Source of the DNA: Simmondsia chinensis | Lineage: Eukaryota; Streptophyta; Magnoliopsida; Caryophyllales; Simmondsiaceae | DNA: 64,000 nucleotides | NCBI GenBank assembly: GCA_018398585.1 | Contig: JAGTTD010000001.1 | Location: 10,852,501 to 10,916,500, forward strand | Direction: 5' to 3' | In this document: positions 35,496 through 44,837 of the stretch, one piece after another | Layout: every line of letters begins with the position of its first letter | How positions within the stretch are numbered: position 1 is the first letter of the stretch | The notes under the pieces: generated by a model | Database searches by the model: none | Told to the model about the DNA's origin: nothing | What the model saw: the letters and a program-made list of their open reading frames with translations, nothing else | Translations under genes and position numbers: made by a program

Positions 35496-38400
35496 TCCTT
35501 CAAGCACACTGACATTTCTAAGGTGGCCGGTGCTAGCTTCGCCCTTTTTGCTACAAGCAATCTACCACATGTACTAAAAGCACATTCAGATGCTATTGAA
35601 GATACCGAACACATTAGTATATCGCATCCCATGGTGGAAAGCACGGGATATTGGGTCTTATTAGAATACCACCATAGCAAAATATCAAAATTTGGATTCT
35701 CTTGTGTCGGGTTAAAGTCAAGCATAGGCGAACGCAAGTAAAAATCTAGCTCATCATATAACATGGGATTTTGTTTGGGCTTTAATAAGTTTAATATATC
35801 GCACGCATATGATTTTCCTTGAAACAGAAAAAATGATGTGGAAAAAACATATGGATTATCAGATGATAATCTTCGAGCATACACGGAAAATAAGTTTCTT
35901 AAATTTCATTAACTTCCGCAATAAAAAATGCTACAACATAAGTTGGGTTTATTTTGTCTTTAAAATATGGTACAAATAATTGCAAACCTCTAATTTTACA
36001 ATATGGATCAAAAATGGTGGCAATATAATATGCCAGGGGTAATTCAAAATAATATTTTAAAAATTTTATCCTCGTGACAGAAATAGAAGCCTCCAATACA
36101 GGATTGGAGATGGTCTCACCTATCCAAGCAGCAATATCTACCAGTCTTGTGTAATTGTTGGATAATAACATCCAAAAAAAATGTTGTAGCATCTTTAAAA
36201 ATAATAAAAAAAATCCACAAACTTCATTAATTACATTCCAATCTACATATTGGAAATTTAAATTCTTTAATTTTGAAGGATTTTCCTATGTATATTCAAT
36301 TAAGACAACTTTGTATGGTATTATTATTTCTAACATCTCAACCGTGGATTATCACCTAGCTTATGTATCTATTTTAAATTTTTTAAAAGGAATGTCATGT
36401 GTGCCACAAAGAAGTTTAAATTTTCTTTGCCTAGTTCCGGATGTCTTAATTGCTATAGCTAATTCTCTTAAACATGCAACAGAAGCATCTACAAGTTGCA
36501 AACCATCGATTATTATTAATGCAATATATGGCAGATGCAACATAAATGAATACATTTTTCATCTAACATGGGCCTCATATGCCTAATTAATTGTTTTATA
36601 GGTGCATCATTGTTGGTAGAATTATCAAAAGTAATGCTGAAATTTTGCAGTCTATCCCCCACTCACGGCATGCCTCCATAATGGCACCCATGATTGCCTG
36701 AGCAGTATAGGGATATTCAAGAAGGAAAAAATGAATGATTCGTTTTGCATTATATAGGAAGAATCAATTCAATGTGCTGTTATGCACAAGAAGGCATACC
36801 GGGTTTCGACTTTCACGTATCCGATGTCAGCGAGAACATGCTCATGTTCGCCTTAAAAATATCGTGAAGCTCATTTTTCATAATTACAAATTCTTGAAAT
36901 TCGTCCCTCTTCAAAGTGTTCCGAGGAGCCCTTAGAGCGGCAGGGTTTAATGCGTTTTGACAGTACCGAACGAATCTAGGGTCTTCGCCCGTGGTAAATG
37001 GCCTATTGGCCCCTATGACGTATCTCATTAATTCACGTCTATTAGTTTCTTGTGTAAACCTAAAATCAGAAAGCGCACTAGTCGCTTGTTGTACGAGATG
37101 TTGTGTGGTTTTTTCCACAATTAATTCGGGATGGCTTTTTAATACGTGTCTTTTTAGAGTGCTAGTCCTACTACTATGTGGATGACTGAAAACTTTTGGG
37201 GGATCATATAATGACAATATGCTTTATTATGTTCACGATCCAGTGTAAAGTGGTTCCATACATCGCTAGTATTACGTCAACTACTGATGCGGGTTTCAGT
37301 TTCAGTTTCATCGGTGGTGTGTGTGGGTCCGCTTTGAGAACATCCCGCACCACCCGATTCAAGATAATCCTACTCGTAGTGCTGCTCTTGTTCCCAACTT
37401 AAGGTGTCTGTGTAGGAAGGTGATAGACCGGGTTCTAAAAATTCCCATTCCTGGGTATTAAGCTGAACTATAGGGATTTTAGGCGGTCGAGAAGAGCTAG
37501 TACTAGATCGACCAACTCCAGATGAAGATGAATTATGAGCCATGTTATTGTTAATTTATAATTATAAAATGTAAGTAAGAATGCAAGTAGGGTAAAAAAA
37601 ATGACAAGTAAATAAAATTTCGATACTAATTTTGGCGAAGCAAAAACTGAAATTTGAACTTTTACGAGCAGAACATAGTAGAAACTTCGTACTTGAGAGA
37701 TTTACAGCAAATATTTGTATATAAGTAGAAAAGAGAGAAGTGGAGAGACTGTTGTGTGGTGAAATGAGAAAATGAGGTTAGTATTTATAAGGAAAAAAAT
37801 TAAATTTTTTTGTATTGAGCCCCAATGGCGCAGAGCCCCCCCAGCGGACTCGGGACGGGTTGGGCCCAGCCCAAACTGGGGGGACCGGGTCTGGTTCCGG
37901 GCCAACACGGACCACTGGCCACCTCTAATTATGTGTAAGAATAAAGTTTAGGGGGCTATTTTATAAAATTAAAAGTGAAGGTATGTGTTGTGTTCAATTG
38001 TGAAGTTAAGGGGGTTATATTATAAAATAAAAAGTGTTGGAGGTGTATTGCTTTTAGTAGGAAAGTCCAAGGGGTTTATTTACAATTTGCCCAAATTTAT
38101 ATCATTTTCAATAAATTAAATAAAAAACTCAAATAAATAATCAATCTAAAGCCGGCCCTTTTTTTTATAGGTAAGGAGAACAATTAGAAAGTTGTAGGGA
38201 TTCATGTTGAATTATCCAATTAAGCTGCATAGAAATTCCCTCCATATAAAATTAAACTTTGCCAAGTCGAATTCAACATAGCAACCCTATTTTACACAAA
38301 GCCAATGTATTAAATTTATTTAAATGAAACTTAAATATAATTTATTCCGATAAAATTTAAAATACTAGTATTATTAAATTAATTAATAAAAAATTAAATA

Positions 38401-38826
38401 ATTTTATAACATATAAAAGGGTAAATTACATATTAGTATCATAAGGTATAGTATATTAATTTTTAGATCTATTGACGCAGCTTGTGTCTTGGCAAGTCAA
38501 GTTAACCGCCCATGTTTGGGCAAGCTTGGCGAGATGGAGGACAGGTGAGAGGGACCATGATCCGGATGATCCGTTGACAAATTCGAGAGCAAATTCTTTC
38601 CAAATCGAGGAAGATGATACAGCCGCTCCTTTGACACATTTTCGGTTCACTTTGTGGGTCAAGACTTGGCCAGTAGGCAAGCTTGGTGGGATGGGAGAGA
38701 GACGCGAAAAGGGGTGAACGAGCTTGAGAAGTTAACATCAATTAGGAAAGCTTAGTTTAGATTAGTAGATTTTATTATTTATCACTTTTAATTTTATTCT
38801 TTTATTATAAGTAAATTAGCTCCTCT

Positions 38827-38865
38827 ACAACGACAACAACAACAATAACAAACCCAATGCCTGCA
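38827..38865 (-). mobile_element. Au SINE 3'-end fragment
   Basis: ACGACAACAACAACAATAAC followed by AAACCCAATGCCTGCAAGG is the reverse complement of the Au 3' end with its TTG-rich tail. The sister LTR lacks it at the matching place. No clear TSD is visible. Confidence 0.6.
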
Positions 38866-38892
38866 AGGAAGACGAGGTTTTGATTATTCAAT

Positions 38893-39163
38893 TTTTTTAG
38901 ATTTTATCTCTTACCAAAGAGGGCACCAACATGCCGTCACCAGATCCCATTAGAACTCCAAAGTTAAGCGTGCTTAGGCGAGAGTAGCACCAGGATGGGT
39001 GATCCCTTGGGAAGTCCTCACCCTCAGGTTGGGGGCACTGAGAAACAGCCTCTCTTCAGGTTAACACCCTGAAGGGGAAAGGCTGCGTACATCCGCCCCC
39101 CCAGACCCTGCATAGGCGAGAGCCTTTGAGACACTGGGTATGTTCCTTTTTTAGATTTTATCT
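38893..39163 (+). mobile_element. 5S rRNA-headed Au SINE, copy 2
   Basis: The TSD TTTTTTAGATTTTATCT is at 38893-38909 and 39147-39163, identical. The body is 38910-39146. The 5S-like head is 38921-39020 (AGATCCCATTAGAACTCCAA, GTTAAGCGTGCTTAGGCGAG, GGATGGGTGATCCCTTGG) and the Au body 39021-39146 (AAACAGCCTCTCTTCAGG, GGCTGCGTACATCCGCC, CACTGGGTATGTTCC). It starts and ends like copy 1, so the chimera is one family. The sister LTR at about 42061 has the unsplit target. It is not a functional 5S gene: the first roughly 20 bases and the end do not match 5S rRNA. Confidence 0.93.
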
Positions 39164-39469
39164 TGTTTATGTGTTTCTCTCTATTTCTTGAGTTGTGAGA
39201 ATTAGGGTTGAACTTTTCCCCTTTGTTCTTAATTGTTTTAGCAATAATAATTTAAAAGAAGGCCATTAAACCTTCTATTTCTAATTTTCTTCTTATCTAC
39301 ACAGCATCGATTGGTATCAGTGCTCATAATGTTTTCTGAGATAGCTCGTGGGCTGCAAATGTAAACCGCCGTTGGTGACGTTTATGAGCGACACCTGCAG
39401 CGTCGGACTACGAGAAGATTCGAGGTGATAGAAGAGATATTCTAGAATATCGAGCTGTGTTTAGTGCAA

Positions 39470-40583
39470 TTGGGTGCAAATCCCATCCAAATGCCTCTTG
39501 CTCAACCTCAACAAGCACCGAAGGTGGGAGGAGAGGATGAATTTGGAAGAGAGCTTCAAAAATCCGTATCCAAAGGCTGACAACCGGGGGCGGAACGTGA
39601 GAAGGACTAGACCGAATTCTGGTGTTTCTAATTACTCGAAAAATCAAAGGTGGGAATCTGGGCTTTGGATTGAAATTCCAGAGTTCATCGACGGGAGATA
39701 ACTAGAAGAGGTATGGGATTGGATGGATGCGGTAGAGGAAGTGCTCGAGTTTAAGGATGTTCCGGACCACAAACAGGTGCCTTAGTTAGCTACCCAGTTG
39801 AGGGGCAAAACCGCTGCCTGGTGGCAGCAACTGAAGAATACCCAGCTTAGGCACGGTAAATAGAAGGTCGAAATGTGGGAAAAGATGAAGAAGTATATGC
39901 GAAAAGCCTTTCTTCCCTACAATCATGCAAGGGTGATGTACCAACGCCTTCAAAACTTGCATCAGGATTCTCGGTCAGTGGAAGAGTACAAAACAGAATT
40001 CTACTCTCTAGCCGTCATGAATGACTTGGCAGAATTGGAGGAGCAGTTGGTAGATATGTATGTTATAGGTTGAAGGAGTCGATTTAGAGGGTGTTAAATA
40101 TGTTTGACATCTTTTTGGTTTTGGAAGCAAGCCACAGGGCTTTGAACGTCGAGAAGCAAGAAAAATGTTGGCAGATTGGAGGTACTTGGAACACCCAATA
40201 TAGTAGCGTGACCAAGTACGACTACCAACCAACTCGATGTGCAAGGGAGACTAATTGTCGCAAAACCTGGGAATTCGAGTAAAAAGGAATTAGCGGGCAA
40301 TTCAAAGACACATTGTTTCAAGTGTGGAGAGATGGGACATTGTGCCGCCAAACGTCGGAAGGGTGACAAGCCTAGTAAGGGGTTGTACATCGAGAGTCTT
40401 CATGCTAAGGATGGTGTGGTAGTTAAGGAAGAAGCTCAACATGAGTTGGTGCCAAATCGCGAAGAGGAAAAAGTCGCGGGTGACGAGGGCCTTGTATTAG
40501 TAGTCAGGCGAGTCTGTTTCATACCTAAGGAGCAGAAGGAGACAATTGGCTTTAAAATAATGTCTTTTCCATTGCCTGTATGA
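39470..40583 (+). pseudogene. Gag of the deleted Ty3 element
   Basis: It reads LWIEIPEFIDGR, a stop, LEEVWDWMDAVEEVLEF, then TQLRGKTAAWWQQLKNTQLR, a stop, and YQRLQNLHQDSRSVEEYKTE, the usual capsid core. The zinc knuckle near 40317 is CFKCGEMGHCAAKR: the last Cys of CX2CX4HX4C is Arg (CGT for TGT). Several stops and a frame change occur. Confidence 0.85.
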
Positions 40584-40596
40584 TTGGTGGGAAAGT

Positions 40597-41471
40597 ATGC
40601 CACCTAGCTATGTATTTGAGAGCACAAGGATAATCTTGTTGCCCAAGAAGGAAGAAGCAACACATTCAGTTTTAGCTAAAAACAGACGTCTTCAGACTAG
40701 AGCTACACTCGCCAAGGAAGTTGGCAAGAATAGGATGGTGTTTGTACCGAGAAGCGAGGAGTGTCCGGAGGTCAAGGGGAGAACACCGAATGAAGTGCCC
40801 AATACTATACCACGATTGAGGGAGATTCAGTGTCGGATAGGTTTGAAGTCGGAAATGGCCTTACCAAGTATGCTACAATACCAAATGAGCTACGTGGAGC
40901 ATGAAGAGCTTAGGCACCAAGTTGAGAAGTTACTCGCTAGGGGTTTTACTCTAGAGATCTTGATCTCTCATGCAGTTCTATCTCTCTTGACACGAAAGAA
41001 GGATGGAATTTGGCGGATATGCGCTAACTGCAGAGGCATCAACAAAATCATGGTACATTACCGGTTTTCCATTCCGACATTGGGAGACTTACCCACCAGC
41101 AGTTTGTCAGAGAAGAATGTCCGCTTTGTGAATCACTTCTGGAAGAGTTTGGAAGATGGCGATTATCTCTCTGGTCTTCAGTAACATTCATCATCCACAG
41201 GAAAATGGTCAAACAAAGGTGATGAGTAGATTCTTAGGTAACCTTATCCGAATTTTTGTTGCTAAGAACGTCAAAGGATGGGAAACAAAAGTTGTATCAA
41301 GCTGAGTTGGCTTATAACAACTCGATAAACCGAAGCACAGGGTCCTTGCCATTCGGGATTGTCTATGGTGTTAATCCTTCACTATTAGACCTTGCACATG
41401 TACCAAATCTTGCTTATCCACATGAAAAGGTGGAGGACTTCATCTCCAACCATCAAGTGATGCGCAAATAG
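40597..41471 (+). pseudogene. RT start fused to integrase end by deletion
   Basis: 40597-41090 contains the RT beginning: YVEHEELRHQVEKLLARGF, LLTRKKDGIWRICANCRGIN, YRFSIPTLGDL. At about 41095-41110 it jumps to integrase text (NVRFVNHFWKSL), which continues in another frame as AELAYNNSINRSTGSLPFGI (41300-41365). Confidence 0.82.
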
Positions 41472-41612
41472 ACTCAAGCATGTTGCTTGAGTCACACGCC
41501 AAATACAAGATGGTGCGAAGGGGGACTTCCAACGTGTTCCTTACTTTGACAAGAATGATCCGGACAAACCGATGTCAAATTTAGGGACGAATTCATTCCA
41601 AGCCAAGGAGGA

Positions 41613-42224
41613 TGATGTAGCCCGCTTCATGGCGAGTTAGGTCAACCACCCATATCTGGGCGAGTTTAACGAGTTGGAGCTGGGCGAGATGGAGGATGGA
41701 CATGAGGGAACATGATCCAGATGATTTGTTGACTAATTCGAGGGCGAATTCTCTCCAAGCCGAAGAGGATGAAGCAGTCACGCCTTTGAGACGTTTTCAA
41801 ATCACTTTGCGGGTTGGGTCTTAGCGAGTAGGCAAGCTTGGCGAGATGGGAGAGAGATGCGGGAAGGGGTGAGCGAGCTTGAGAAGTTAACATCAATTAG
41901 GAAAGCTTAGTTTAGACTAGTGGATATTATTATGTATCTTTATTTATCTCTTTTAATTTTAGTCTTTTATTCTAGGTAAATTTTTTTTTGAACACCTATT
42001 CTAGTTGAATTAGCAACTCTATTTAGAGAAGAAGAAAAATAGGGTTTTAATTATTCAGTTTGTTTAGATTTTATCTTTTGTTTATGTGTTTCTCTCTATT
42101 TCTAGTGTTGTGAGAATTATGGTTAAACTTTTTTCCTTTGTTCTTAATTATTTTAGCTATAAGAATTGAAATGAAGGCTGTTAAAACATATGTTTCCAAT
42201 TTTTTTCTTATCTGCGCTGCATCA
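41613..42224 (+). repeat. 3' LTR of the deleted Ty3 element
   Basis: 612 bp from TGATGTAGCCC to GCTGCATCA. A block of about 65 bp at 41704-41778 (GATCCAGATGATTTGTTGAC... GCCGAAGAGGATG) repeats the sequence just before the LTR at 41541-41615. Confidence 0.88.
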
Positions 42225-42229
42225 TCTAT

Positions 42230-43950
42230 AAACTTTATGAAATAATTTTGTGTTATTTATATTTTAGTATCTTGATATTTTTGAAAATAATAAAAAGAAC
42301 CATAACCTTTTTAAATTATTAAAAAGGCCCCTAAATTTTGTCGTATTAATAAAAATGCCTCTATATTTTTGTTGTATTGATAAAGGAAGAATTATCAAAA
42401 AAGTACCAAACTAGACATATTTAAATTTTTTTAGCACTGTACTTGCTAAGTTAAAAAGAAAAGTATTGTACTAATATTAATAAATTTTTTGGGTATAGAA
42501 CTAGGAGAAAACTAATTTTTTTAGCACCCGAGATGGAAAGTGAACCCCACTTGCCATGAAGTTAATTTTAATGTAAAGAAATATATTTAATAAAACAACA
42601 AACTATATATGTGAATTATTTTAGCACTATACTTATAAAAATAAAGGAAAAAAGTATTGCCGTAGTTAAAATAAATATTTTTAGCATTGAACTAGACATA
42701 AACTAATTTTTAAAGCGTTGTATGGTATTTAACACTTGCTTATATGCTTGTATCATATGTCTTAATTAAATATATTTTCGCTCAGAAATACTAATGTGGA
42801 ACATAATTTTGGTAATATATAAATATATTTTATTGATATATTTTTAAAATAAAGTTTCTTGATTGTATATTTAATGTGTTTTGGTTTAAACATGGTGTGT
42901 GTCGACATATTATAAAATCGTTCTCTCGATGTTGTGTTGACGTACAATATTATAGAAAATCCAATCCCAAAAGTGGGGCTATGTGTCAACACACAAAACA
43001 CATCAAATACACCATTAAGACACTTTATTTTAAAAATATATCAACGAAATATACTTATATATTACCAAAATCATATGCCACATTAAAATTTTTTAGCGAT
43101 AATACATTGAATAAAGAAAGAGAATACAAGCATTTGTACAAGTGTTAGATATCATACAGTACTTAAAAAATTAGTCTATATATAGTTCAGTGCTAAAAAT
43201 ATTCATTTTGACAAGGATAATATTTTTTTTCTTTTACTTTTGTAGGTATAGTGCTAAAAACATTCACATATACATAGTTTGATATTTATTAATTATTTTT
43301 TTTTATATTAAAATCAACTTCTTGCAAGGCCGTAAGTGGGTTTCACTCTGCACCTTTGTGTGCTAAAAAAATTAGGTTTTCTCTATTTTAGTGCCAAAAA
43401 AATTCATTAATAATAGTGCATTACCTTTCTTTTTACCTGCTAAAAAGATTTATATATTCCTAGTTTGATTTTTTTTTTTTTTATCATTTTCCATCAATTA
43501 AAAAGACCTCTCTCTAACATGAAGAAATTGTTTTCCGTCAACGGAATTGACGTGACAACTAATTTTTACTAATGCATAGTAAAATGACAAAAATACCCTT
43601 CAATTTTAAATAAATAGAGCGAAAACATATAGTTTCTATATAATACAATATCTTAAATTTCGTACTTATAAAATAACAATAAGAGTATTTAAGGGTACTT
43701 TTGTCATTTTACTCTAGCATTACTGAAAATGCAGTTGTCACATCAACTCTGTCGACAGAAAATGGTGTCAACACACTGGGGAGGGGTCTTTTTAATACGG
43801 CAAAAATATATGGGCATTTTTATTAATTCAAAAAGGTCATGATCTTTTTTTATTATTTTTAAAAATATTAGGTCACTAAAATATAAATAATTCAATAATT
43901 TTTTAATCCAAATGTTACACATATTTAATAAAATAACCCAAATGACGAAG
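42230..43950. repeat. Outer inverted-repeat arms around the foldback
   Basis: 42230-42384, continued at 43498-43605, is inverted relative to 43680-43950 (for example TATTTATATTTTAGTA against AAAATATAAATAATTC, and AAAATGACAAAAATACCC against TTGTCATTTTACTC). The foldback 42385-43492 appears to have landed in the left arm of this older inverted repeat. Confidence 0.6.
42385..43492. mobile_element. Foldback element with arms of about 500 bp
   Basis: The left arm starts GGAAGAATTATCAAAAAAGT at 42385; the right end, reversed from 43492, is GGAAAATGATAAAAAAAAAA. Matching inverted text runs inward for about 500 bp to a loop at about 42893-42998. Frames on opposite strands encode nearly the same peptide (KHIKYTIKKLYFKNISIKY minus, KHIKYTIKTLYFKNISTKY plus), which shows the arms pair over the centre. 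It has no coding potential. The transcript would be a long hairpin. Confidence 0.8.
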
Positions 43951-43954
43951 TGAG

Positions 43955-44192
43955 AAGATGTGAAACTAATTATCATTACTTGTTGGTAGATTCACCATCC
44001 CATTGTTGTTCCCATAATCCCATAATCAAACCGCAATGTTGTGACAACTCTAATTAAGCAGGTTGAGTGGAAAGTGTGAAATGGTGTAAAACTAAATATT
44101 ATTACTTGTTGGTATCATCTTCGTGTTATTCCCATCAACCCGCATTGAAACTGCAATGTTGTAACAATTCTAATTAAAAATGGTTGAATGAA
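43955..44192 (+). repeat. Two diverged tandem copies of about 118 bp
   Basis: Unit 1 is about 43955-44075 and unit 2 about 44081-44192. Both contain ATTACTTGTTGGTA, GTT(G/A)TTCCCAT, TGCAATGTTGT or CGCAATGTTGT, and TCTAATTAA in the same order. Confidence 0.65.
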
Positions 44193-44517
44193 CAACCAAT
44201 TTATACTCCTTTACACACTGTTATTTTGAACTATTTTATTGAATACATGTAACTTTTAAACTAAAATACTTTGCAATATTCTTAGACTATAAATTAGGGA
44301 GTTATTATTGCCAAGACAAAAATTGTTATTTGCTTGGGCAGTGATGTAACTTACAAATAATAAAAGTAACAAAATTGCTTTAAAAACTAATATTTTGCAC
44401 TTGTAATAACACTTTTACACTGATAAAAAGATTACCCTAAAATTCATACCACAAACTTAAGTGTACTAATGTGTAATTTATCTTATATAAAATATATAAT
44501 TAAATATATTAATATAA

Positions 44518-44734
44518 TTAATATTTGGGTAAATTATAGAAAACCCCCCTGACTTTTACTTCAATAACAAAAAACCCCCCTCACAAATAAAACCACTCAC
44601 TAAACCCCCTAACTTTTGAAAATTTTTTACTTTGCCCCCAAATAACTTTTGTAAGTACTTTTATTTGTGAAGGGATTTTCTGTTTTTAAAAAAAAAAAAT
44701 AAAAGAATTTTTTATAATTTATCCTTAATATTTT
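44518..44734. mobile_element. MULE-like MITE in the kinase gene promoter
   Basis: The body is 44527-44725 (199 bp). TIRs are GGGTAAATTATAGAAAAC and, reversed, GGATAAATTATAAAAAAT. The TSD TTAATATTT is at 44518-44526 and 44726-44734, identical. It ends about 110 bp upstream of the kinase ATG. Its TIR resembles those of the elements at 28513 and 38419. Confidence 0.88.
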
Positions 44735-44799
44735 AATCGTTTAATTAACCCCCACCTGCTGCTCACTTCCCGGTAACATAATAACACGCTTACAACACA

Positions 44800-44805
44800 A
44801 TGTGA
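44800..44805 (+). promoter_or_regulatory. Possible minimal upstream ORF (ATG-TGA)
   Basis: A start codon followed directly by a stop lies 38 bases before the main ATG at 44838. Such start-stop elements can stall ribosomes. It matters only if transcription begins upstream of 44800, which I cannot tell. Confidence 0.35.
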
Positions 44806-44837
44806 GTCATTCACCTCTCATACTCCACTCCAACAAC

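Larger units (their letters stand above)
29989..35500 (-). mobile_element. Ty3/gypsy chromovirus (Reina-like), layer 3
   Basis: The element is 29994-35495 with TSD TCCTT at 29989-29993 and 35496-35500. The minus-strand order is LTR, PBS, gag, protease, RT, RNase H, integrase, chromodomain, LTR. The integrase-after-RT order and the terminal chromodomain define chromoviruses. The small size (about 5.2 kb without the SINE) and short LTRs suggest the Reina clade, which is an inference. Stops and two frame changes make it inactive. Confidence 0.93.
29878..37543 (-). pseudogene. hAT transposase, frameshifted and split by a Ty3 insertion
   Basis: The start MAHNSSSSGVGRSSTS is at 37543. A BED zinc-finger region follows (STLKRHVLKSHPEL, about 37165). 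The central region (36800-36200, several frames) has HFFLLEYPYTAQAIM and REWGIDCK. The C-terminal hATC dimerisation domain is at 35880-35500: FDILLWWYSNKTQYPVLS and SECAFSTCGRLL. The Ty3 element inserted right after MSVCLKD; beyond it the frame resumes as WMGAADRDQDRFNLGSSSD at 29990 and ends at a TAA at 29878-29880. The family cuts and pastes its own DNA. Several frame changes and stops make this copy inactive. Confidence 0.85.
29409..37935 (-). mobile_element. hAT DNA transposon (layer 2)
   Basis: The ends are AAGAGGTCGCCATGG at 29417 and, reversed from 37927, TAGAGGTGGCCAGTGG. The 8-bp TSD is GTTATGTG (29409-29416) and ATTATGTG (37928-37935), 7 of 8 matching. Both subterminal regions are dense in GGGCC/GGCCC motifs, usual for transposase binding in this superfamily. 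It lies in the right TIR of the MULE-like element and carries a transposase gene on the minus strand. Confidence 0.88.
28504..38101. mobile_element. MULE-like TIR element (layer 1 of nest), 9-bp TSD
   Basis: The ends are 28513 (GGACAAATTATGAAAAGACC) and 38092 (reverse complement GGGCAAATTGTAAATAAACC). The TSD AAATTTATA is at 28504-28512 and 38093-38101, identical, and 9 bp is the Mutator size. The TIRs run about 150-200 bp and contain repeated phrases such as ATTTTATAAAATA with CCCC blocks. Without the nested hAT the element is about 1.06 kb with no coding region, so it is non-autonomous. Confidence 0.88.
38473..39309 (+). repeat. 5' LTR of the deleted Ty3 element
   Basis: It starts TGACGCAGCTTG and ends near ACAGCATCG. 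It matches 41613-42224 but carries a 5S-headed SINE (38893-39163) and a short Au 3'-end fragment (38827-38865). Confidence 0.85.
38468..42229 (+). mobile_element. Deleted Ty3/gypsy element
   Basis: The TSD TCTAT is at 38468-38472 and 42225-42229. LTR1 is 38473 to about 39309 (with SINE inserts), LTR2 41613-42224. The PBS-like TTGGTATCAGTGCTC starts at 39311. Inside are gag, the beginning of RT, then a jump into integrase, so most of RT, all of RNase H and the first half of integrase are missing. Confidence 0.88.
38410..44492. mobile_element. Second MULE-like TIR element with nested inserts
   Basis: The left end is 38419 (GGGTAAATTACATATTAGTA); the right end, reversed from 44483, is AGATAAATTACACATTAGTA. 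The 9-bp flanks are CATATAAAA (38410-38418) and TATATAAAA (44484-44492), 8 of 9 matching. It holds a Ty3 relic and a foldback element and has no coding region of its own. Confidence 0.65.

Noticed and set aside
38921..39020. 5S rRNA gene (also 30444-30543 on minus)
   Set aside because: The first roughly 20 bases and the 3' end do not match 5S rRNA, there is no terminator, and the segment is the head of a SINE with TSDs.
42762..43148. Two small frames with similar peptides
   Set aside because: They arise because the foldback arms are inverted copies; they are not genes.
44802..44837. Upstream start of the kinase at 44802
   Set aside because: The codon there is GTG, and the ATG at 44800 is followed at once by TGA. 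ATG 44838 gives a proper signal peptide.
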